64,000 nucleotides of DNA. Origin: MGBC163016 sp910588905. GTDB taxonomy: Bacteria; Actinomycetota; Coriobacteriia; Coriobacteriales; Eggerthellaceae. Location: the NCBI GenBank assembly GCA_948616985.1, contig CAPGDO010000002.1, positions 62,001-126,000 on the forward strand, written 5' to 3'. A program made the translations under genes and the position numbers. The notes under the pieces were generated by a model, which saw only the letters and a list, made by a program, of their open reading frames with translations, was not told where the DNA came from and made no database searches. Below are positions 60,001 to 64,000 of this stretch, in pieces. Within the stretch, counting starts at the first letter, position 1. Every line of letters begins with the position of its first letter.

Positions 60001-60292
60001 TGGGTAGCAGCGCATCCGGACGCTCCTGTTCTATCACCTTCGCCACGAACTCAGCGGTCACCGGTTCCACGTAGGTGCCGTCCGCCAGACCCGGATCGGT
60101 CATGATGGTGGCCGGATTGCTGTTGACCAGCACCACTTCCAAACCGCATTCCTTGAGCACCTTGCAGGCCTGGGCCCCGGAATAGTCGAATTCGCAGGCC
60201 TGACCGATGACGATGGGACCCGACCCGATGACCAAGACCTTCTTGATATCCTCTCTTCTAGGCAACGCGCCCACCTCCGAACTTCCAGCCAT
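57026..60292 (-). CDS. carB: Carbamoyl-phosphate synthase large subunit
   Basis: 1088 residues, the normal size. Two homologous ATP-grasp halves (IGSGPIVIGQACEFDYSG and LGAGPNRIGQGIEFDYCC mark the start of each), an oligomerisation domain, and a C-terminal MGS-like regulatory domain (KVFVSVCDRDKRSFTSIARD, LGFDLVATEGTASALRAVG). It makes carbamoyl phosphate from bicarbonate, ammonia and 2 ATP. ATG 60292 overlaps carA by 35 bases; GTG 60274 with GGAAG is an alternative. Confidence 0.98.
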   Translation of the reverse strand: MAGSSEVGALPRREDIKKVLVIGSGPIVIGQACEFDYSGAQACKVLKECGLEVVLVNSNPATIMTDPGLADGTYVEPVTAEFVAKVIEQERPDALLPTLGGQTGLNCAVDLARQGVLDEFGVEMIGCDLAAIERGEDRKLFNECMEELGIETSRAGYAYSVEDALSIVESIGYPVVIRPSFTLGGAGGGIAHSEEELRRIVAQGVSLSPAGEVLVEESIEGWKEFEMEVMRDREGNGIIVCSIENLDPMGVHTGDSITVAPAQTLTDLEYQRMRAASLAVLEKIGVETGGSNVQFAVNPQDGRMVIIEMNPRVSRSSALASKATGFPIAKAAAKLAIGYTLPEIDNDITQATPACFEPSIDYCVVKVPRFAFEKFQGSDDTLSTRMKAVGEVMAIGRTFEEALGKALRSMEDGRAGFGGCAKALREAACPDGEELRDAVGRPTPERIHYLAEALRRGWTVEELHEATGIDPIFLFRMKDIIGVEQALSQMRLDELDAEAFALCKQMGLSDAQIAHLTGSDEATVRTCRKMLHVLPVMKTVDTCAAEFASTTEYHYKTYDGVETEVTPKTAPRVMILGAGPNRIGQGIEFDYCCVHASYALHDAGFETIMVNCNPETVSTDYDTSDKLYFEPLTFEDVMDIVEAEQPDGVVVTLGGQTPLKLAKPLADAGVPIMGTSPEAIDLAEDRDRFAAILDELGIAYPPSGMASTFEEACIVADRIGFPLLVRPSYVLGGRGMGIVYDGAQLEKYMTEAAKITPDHPVYLDRFLEGAVEVDLDAICDGEDVYVGAILEHIEMAGIHSGDSACCTPPFALSESVQSSLRSIARQLALRLGVVGLINIQFAIKDQMIYIIEANPRASRTVPFASKATGVPLAKVAARVMAGEKLAAMELPSDERRLDHFSVKEAVMPFGRFPGADTVLGPEMKSTGEVMGIARNFPCAFAKTQLAIDYELPETGKVFVSVCDRDKRSFTSIARDFSRLGFDLVATEGTASALRAVGIQCEVVRKIHEGSPNVRDLMTSGEVVLLVNTPFGNATRDDGYEIRTEAVRRGITQITNLAGAQAMAAGMEAARGGGLDVVALQDLPQWEQV

Positions 60293-61571
60293 GCAGCCTA
60301 TCCTGAGCGATATCGATATCCAGATAGCCATCTATGCTGCTCATCAGGCGTCCGAAGGCGGTGAACAGATAGTGAGAATCCGTAGGACCCGGCGAAGCCT
60401 CCGGGTGATACTGCACGCAGAAGGCCGGGATATCCAAGAACTCCATGCCCTCCAGAGTGCCATCATTGAGGTTCACATGGGTCAGGCGGATGCGACCGAA
60501 GCGATCATTGCGCACCACAGGAGCGATGGCCGCCTGAGCCCAAGCCCGAAGATCCTCCTCATGGGCAGTGCGGCCGCCAGAGAGCTCAGGGATGACGTCC
60601 CCGAGGCTGTTGAAGCGGATGCCGAAGCCGTGGTTCTGGGCGGTTATCTCCACCCGCCCCGTGAGCAGGTTCATCACCGGATGATTGCCTCCCCGATGGC
60701 CGAACTTGAGCTTCTCGGCCTCACCCCCGGCCGCCAAGCCCATCATCTGATGACCGAGGCAGATGCCGAATACGGGGACCGACCCCAAAAGCTTCTCGGC
60801 TTCGCGGAACGTGGCATCAACGGCCTGGGGATCCCCGGGGCCGTTGCTCAGGAACACGCCATCAGGGTTCAGGGCCAGTACCTCCTCGGCCGGGGTGTCC
60901 CAGCCCACGCAGGTGACCTCGCAGCCGATGCGCGTGAGATTCTGCAAGATGGAATCCTTGACACCGCAATCATAGGCCACCACCTTCCACTGGACGGGAG
61001 CAGCATCTGCAGCAGCGAAGGAATGAGATGAGGGCAGGTGATCGAAGGTGCGCGTCTCAGATTCAGACACCTCCGCCACCAGGTTGGCACCCACGAGCCC
61101 TTGAGCGGCCCTCACCTTGCGCAGGAGGCTATCCTCATCCAGATCCTCCGTGGAGAGGATGCCCATCATGGCTCCCTGGCTGCGGATATGACGCACGAGA
61201 GCCCGAGTATCCACCCCTTCGATGGCGACGATCCCCTCCTCCTTGAGGAGATCCGGCAAGCTCACCTCAGAGCGCCAGCTGGAGGGGGTGGCGCACATAT
61301 CCCGCACCACCATCCCCCGGGCGAAGATCCGATCGCGCTGGATGTCCTCGCGGTTGACGCCATAGTTGCCTATCTGAGGATAGGTCATGGTGATGATCTG
61401 ACCTGCGTAGGAGGGATCGGTCATGACCTCCAGATAGCCCTCCAAAGAGGTATTGAAGCAGACCTCCCCTGTCACTTCCCCGGATGCTCCGCAGGAGCGC
61501 CCCCGAAAGGCCGTGCCATCCTCCAATACCAGCAGGGCGGGCTCTCCGACCCCTTTGGAAGTGGCGCTCAT
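60258..61571 (-). CDS. carA: Carbamoyl-phosphate synthase small (glutaminase) subunit
   Basis: A 437-residue glutamine amidotransferase. The N-terminal domain begins ALLVLEDGTAFRGRSCGASG. The class I GATase has the nucleophile in VFGICLGHQMMGLAAGG and the His/Glu pair in CVQYHPEASPGPTDS. It is about 55 residues longer than E. coli CarA through insertions in the N-terminal half and a C-terminal extension (after the FGRLM segment) that lies over the carB start. The ATG at 61571 has AGAGAGG. Confidence 0.96.
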   Translation of the reverse strand: MSATSKGVGEPALLVLEDGTAFRGRSCGASGEVTGEVCFNTSLEGYLEVMTDPSYAGQIITMTYPQIGNYGVNREDIQRDRIFARGMVVRDMCATPSSWRSEVSLPDLLKEEGIVAIEGVDTRALVRHIRSQGAMMGILSTEDLDEDSLLRKVRAAQGLVGANLVAEVSESETRTFDHLPSSHSFAAADAAPVQWKVVAYDCGVKDSILQNLTRIGCEVTCVGWDTPAEEVLALNPDGVFLSNGPGDPQAVDATFREAEKLLGSVPVFGICLGHQMMGLAAGGEAEKLKFGHRGGNHPVMNLLTGRVEITAQNHGFGIRFNSLGDVIPELSGGRTAHEEDLRAWAQAAIAPVVRNDRFGRIRLTHVNLNDGTLEGMEFLDIPAFCVQYHPEASPGPTDSHYLFTAFGRLMSSIDGYLDIDIAQDRLHGWKFGGGRVA

Positions 61572-61587
61572 GAGCCTCTCTTTCGGG

Positions 61588-62880
61588 CTACTCAACGATG
61601 ACCCCGTCTTCCAGAGTGGCATAGCCGCCCACATACACATCCACGGCCTTGCCCGTGAGCTCAGCCCCCAAGAAGCCGGAGTTGCCCGCCTTGGAGCAGA
61701 ATCCGGCACGCTCCACCGTCCAAGTGGCCTCAGGATCGAAGACGGTCAGATCAGCGATGCTGCCCGCCTCCAAACGCACCGGCTCTTGGCGCAGGATGCG
61801 TCGCGGATTCACTGCCATGACCTCCGCCATCTTGGCGTAGCTGATGATGCCGGTGGAGACCAGCTTGGTGAGCACCAGAGCCAAAGACGTCTCAAGGCCG
61901 ATCATGCCGAAGGGAGCTAGCTCGAATTCGCGATCCTTCTCCCAATCCGTATGGGGAGCGTGATCGGTCACAAGGGCATCCACCGTTCCGTCTACGATCC
62001 CCTCCACCAGCGCCACCGCATCATCGGAGGTGCGCAGAGGCGGATTCACCTTAAGGGAAGTGGGATAGGTATCCGTGATGTCGTCTTCGGTGAGGAACAG
62101 ATGATGGGGTGTCACTTCGCAGGTGACAGGCAACCCCTCCGCCTTCGCCTGGCGGATCATCTCAAGGCCACGGGCTGTGGTCACATGCTGGATATGCAAG
62201 GGGCAGCCGGTCAAGCGGCAGAGGGCTATGTCGCGGGCTATCTCCAGCTCCTCGCCCTCAGCAGGCCAGCCCAGCATGCCGAGCCGCGTAGAGGCAACGC
62301 CTTCGTTGACCTGACCCTCTCCTACCAGGGAGTCATCCTGGCAATGGGGCATGACCACGCAATCGAACTGCGAGGCGTAATCCATCACCCGACGCATCAT
62401 GCCCGCATCTTGGACTCCATGGCCGTCATCGGTGAACGCGCGCACCCCATGGGCATGCATGTCCCCCATCTCAGCGAGGATCTCACCTTCGAGCCCCTTG
62501 GTGCAGGCACCAGAGACGATGACCCGGCATTTGCCCATTTCCGTCGCGCGGGCCTTGATGTACTCCACGCCCACTGCATTGTCGATCACAGGATCGGTAT
62601 TGGGCATCGCACAGACCGCCGTGAAGCCACCGTGAGCCGCAGCTCGCGTGCCGCTGGCGATGTCCTCTTTCTGCTCATAGCCCGGCTCGCGTAGATGAAC
62701 GTGCATGTCCACGAGTCCCGGCATGAGCACCTTGCCCGTCAGATCCCGCGTGACGCCCTTCTCCATGACGAGGTCATGGCCTACTTCTACGATCTTGCCG
62801 TCGCGGATGAGGATGTCGCACACCTCATCCAATCCCACCTGCGGGTCGATGCAGCGCGCACCCTTAAGCATCAATGCCAT
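61588..62880 (-). CDS. pyrC: Dihydroorotase (class I)
   Basis: A 430-residue amidohydrolase. The metal site starts VDMHVHLREPGYEQKEDI and continues with the GGFTAVCAMPNTDPVID segment, LHIQHVTTA, TCEVTPHHL and ALVTDHAPH. It cyclises carbamoyl aspartate to dihydroorotate. It overlaps pyrB by 17 bases and is followed by carA after 16 bases. Confidence 0.97.
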   Translation of the reverse strand: MALMLKGARCIDPQVGLDEVCDILIRDGKIVEVGHDLVMEKGVTRDLTGKVLMPGLVDMHVHLREPGYEQKEDIASGTRAAAHGGFTAVCAMPNTDPVIDNAVGVEYIKARATEMGKCRVIVSGACTKGLEGEILAEMGDMHAHGVRAFTDDGHGVQDAGMMRRVMDYASQFDCVVMPHCQDDSLVGEGQVNEGVASTRLGMLGWPAEGEELEIARDIALCRLTGCPLHIQHVTTARGLEMIRQAKAEGLPVTCEVTPHHLFLTEDDITDTYPTSLKVNPPLRTSDDAVALVEGIVDGTVDALVTDHAPHTDWEKDREFELAPFGMIGLETSLALVLTKLVSTGIISYAKMAEVMAVNPRRILRQEPVRLEAGSIADLTVFDPEATWTVERAGFCSKAGNSGFLGAELTGKAVDVYVGGYATLEDGVIVE

Positions 62881-63808
62881 CGTTGGAACCTCCTAACAGA
62901 AGATAGAGAGCTGCCATGCGAACGAGGATGCCCGCATAGACCTGATCCAGGATCACAGAGCGATCCGGATGGTCAGCCATGAACGAATCCAGCTCCACCC
63001 CGCGGTTGATGGGTCCGGGATGGCAGACGATGGCATCCGGCTTCATCAGCTGGTCACGCTTCTGGGTGAGCCCATAGAGCAGGTTGTATTCGCGCAGGCT
63101 GGGGAAGGGCGCCCCCTCCAGCCTCTCCCGCTGAACGCGGAGCATATACACCACATCCAAGTCAGGCAGCACGGAATCCAGATCAGAGGAGACCTCATCT
63201 GCCCCGAGCACATCCGGGCGCGCCGGAAGCAGGGTGGGTGGCGCGATGGCTACCGTGTTCGCTCCCATGATCTTGAGGGCAGGCAGAAGGGATCCGCAGA
63301 CACGGGAATGGGCGATGTCACCCACGATCCCCACATTGAGCCCTTCGAAGGAGCCCTTCTCCTCCCAGATGGAATACAGGTCCAGCAGTGCTTGGGTGGG
63401 ATGCTGATGCTTACCATCGCCGGCGTCTATGACATGCACGCCAGACAGGTCAGCTATCTTGCGCGGCACGCCCGCATGCTTATCCCTGACGATGATCATG
63501 TCTATCTTGTAGGCGCAAAGGGTCTCCACCGTATCAGAGAGGCTCTCGCCCTTGACCGTGGAGGTGGAGCTGCCGCCGAAGTTCAGGCTATTGGCGGAGA
63601 GGCGCTTCTCTGCTATCTCGAAGGATGAACGAGTGCGAGTGGAAGGCTCGTTGAACATGTTCACGATGGTGGCACCCTTCAGGGTAGGCACCTGCTTGAT
63701 CCGCCGCTCGTTCACCTCCTTGAACTTCGCCGCCGTCTCCAACAGGAGCATGATGTCATCGCGGCTGTACTCGGTGATGTCGATCAGATGCTTATGTGCG
63801 AACGTCAT
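62864..63808 (-). CDS. pyrB: Aspartate carbamoyltransferase catalytic subunit
   Basis: A 314-residue transcarbamoylase. The carbamoyl-phosphate loop is FNEPSTRTRSSFEIAEKRL. Other motifs: DAGDGKHQHPTQALLDLYSI, NVGIVGDIAHSRV and CHPGPINRGVEL. It condenses carbamoyl phosphate with aspartate. No pyrI is present, as in Gram-positives with pyrR. It starts one base after the pyrR stop. Confidence 0.97.
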   Translation of the reverse strand: MTFAHKHLIDITEYSRDDIMLLLETAAKFKEVNERRIKQVPTLKGATIVNMFNEPSTRTRSSFEIAEKRLSANSLNFGGSSTSTVKGESLSDTVETLCAYKIDMIIVRDKHAGVPRKIADLSGVHVIDAGDGKHQHPTQALLDLYSIWEEKGSFEGLNVGIVGDIAHSRVCGSLLPALKIMGANTVAIAPPTLLPARPDVLGADEVSSDLDSVLPDLDVVYMLRVQRERLEGAPFPSLREYNLLYGLTQKRDQLMKPDAIVCHPGPINRGVELDSFMADHPDRSVILDQVYAGILVRMAALYLLLGGSNDGIDA

Positions 63809-63809
63809 G

Positions 63810-64000
63810 CTATTCCCCCTTCCTCAATTGCAGGGGCGCTGCTCCCGCACGCTCCCCCGGAGCCACTTCCAAGATATCCACCGCGGAGGGGATGCCATCC
63901 ACTTCCTCCAAGAAGAGACGGACGCTCTCATCAGCGGCAGAGGGCACGTTCTTGCCCACGAAATCAGCGCGGATGGGAAGCTCCCTATGCCCGCGATCCA
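63810..64000 (-). CDS. pyrR: Pyrimidine regulator PyrR, C-terminal part (runs off the window)
   Basis: The last 63 codons of a minus-strand frame ending in TAG at 63812-63810. It opens with DRGHRELPIRADFVGKNVPS, the PyrR signature, then VRLFLEEVDGIPSAVDILEV, and ends with an extra ~18-residue tail. PyrR is an UMP-responsive RNA-binding attenuation protein with uracil phosphoribosyltransferase activity. Any PyrR-controlled leader would lie upstream, outside the window. Confidence 0.92.
   Translation of the reverse strand, partial: DRGHRELPIRADFVGKNVPSAADESVRLFLEEVDGIPSAVDILEVAPGERAGAAPLQLRKGE

Overview
The window looks like a chromosomal segment of a Gram-positive actinobacterium, most likely class Coriobacteriia. 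This is inferred from a GC content of about 60%, a long Lys/Ala/Ser-rich N-terminus on the primary sigma factor, dihydroorotate dehydrogenase of the PyrD/PyrK type, and a housekeeping gene order shared with Firmicutes (rpmB/asp23-fakA-recG and plsX-rnc-smc-ftsY-ffh). No lineage marker such as rRNA is present, so this is an inference.

Layout. 1-7168 (minus): tig, clpP, clpX, valS, a double zinc-ribbon membrane protein and the start of thrS, i.e. protein folding, ATP-dependent proteolysis and tRNA charging. 7281-10032: tRNA-Leu(TAG), a SstT-type Na+/Ser-Thr symporter, an O6-alkylguanine transferase family gene and a nitroreductase. 10035-13045 (minus): a complete queuosine-precursor operon queD-queE-queC-queF with a phosphoesterase behind it. 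13136-18514 (minus): tRNA-Asn, rpoD, priA and metK, the last under a SAM-clan riboswitch whose closing helix contains the Shine-Dalgarno sequence. 18806-20940 (plus): an ECF sigma / membrane anti-sigma pair with its own ECF-type promoter. 21030-21866: an endonuclease IV homologue lacking several metal ligands. 22111-36662 (minus): the SRP/cell-cycle/envelope block ffh, ftsY, smc, rnc, plsX, rpmF, yceD, a coiled-coil gene, rsmD, recG, fakA and asp23. 36915: rpmB. 37203-41720 (minus): zinc-ribbon coiled-coil protein, NIF3-like protein, PHP phosphatase, cysteine desulfurase and rpe. 41835: an alkyltransferase-like protein with Ala at the reactive Cys position.

42300-45540 is a low-GC accessory island and the most unusual part. 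It holds a small lipoprotein and two unrecognised acidic genes. Each of the two is preceded, with an overlapping stop/start, by a start-less C-terminal protein tail that normal ORF calling misses. This is the layout expected of displaced polymorphic-toxin tips with retained immunity genes. The island is bordered by REP-like palindromes, a tandem 46-47-bp repeat array and a 118-bp imperfect palindrome that abuts one of the tails.

45543-52331 is a standard set: lepA, rpsT (S20 with a long charged C-terminal tail), holA, comEC and comEA. 52547-64000 (minus) is one long, tightly overlapping pyrimidine operon: pyrR (partial), pyrB, pyrC, carA, carB, pyrK, pyrD, pyrF, then gmk, rpoZ and thiI. pyrE is not in it. 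Several housekeeping proteins in the window (S20, RNase III, NIF3-like, RpoD, FtsY) carry extra charged low-complexity tails.
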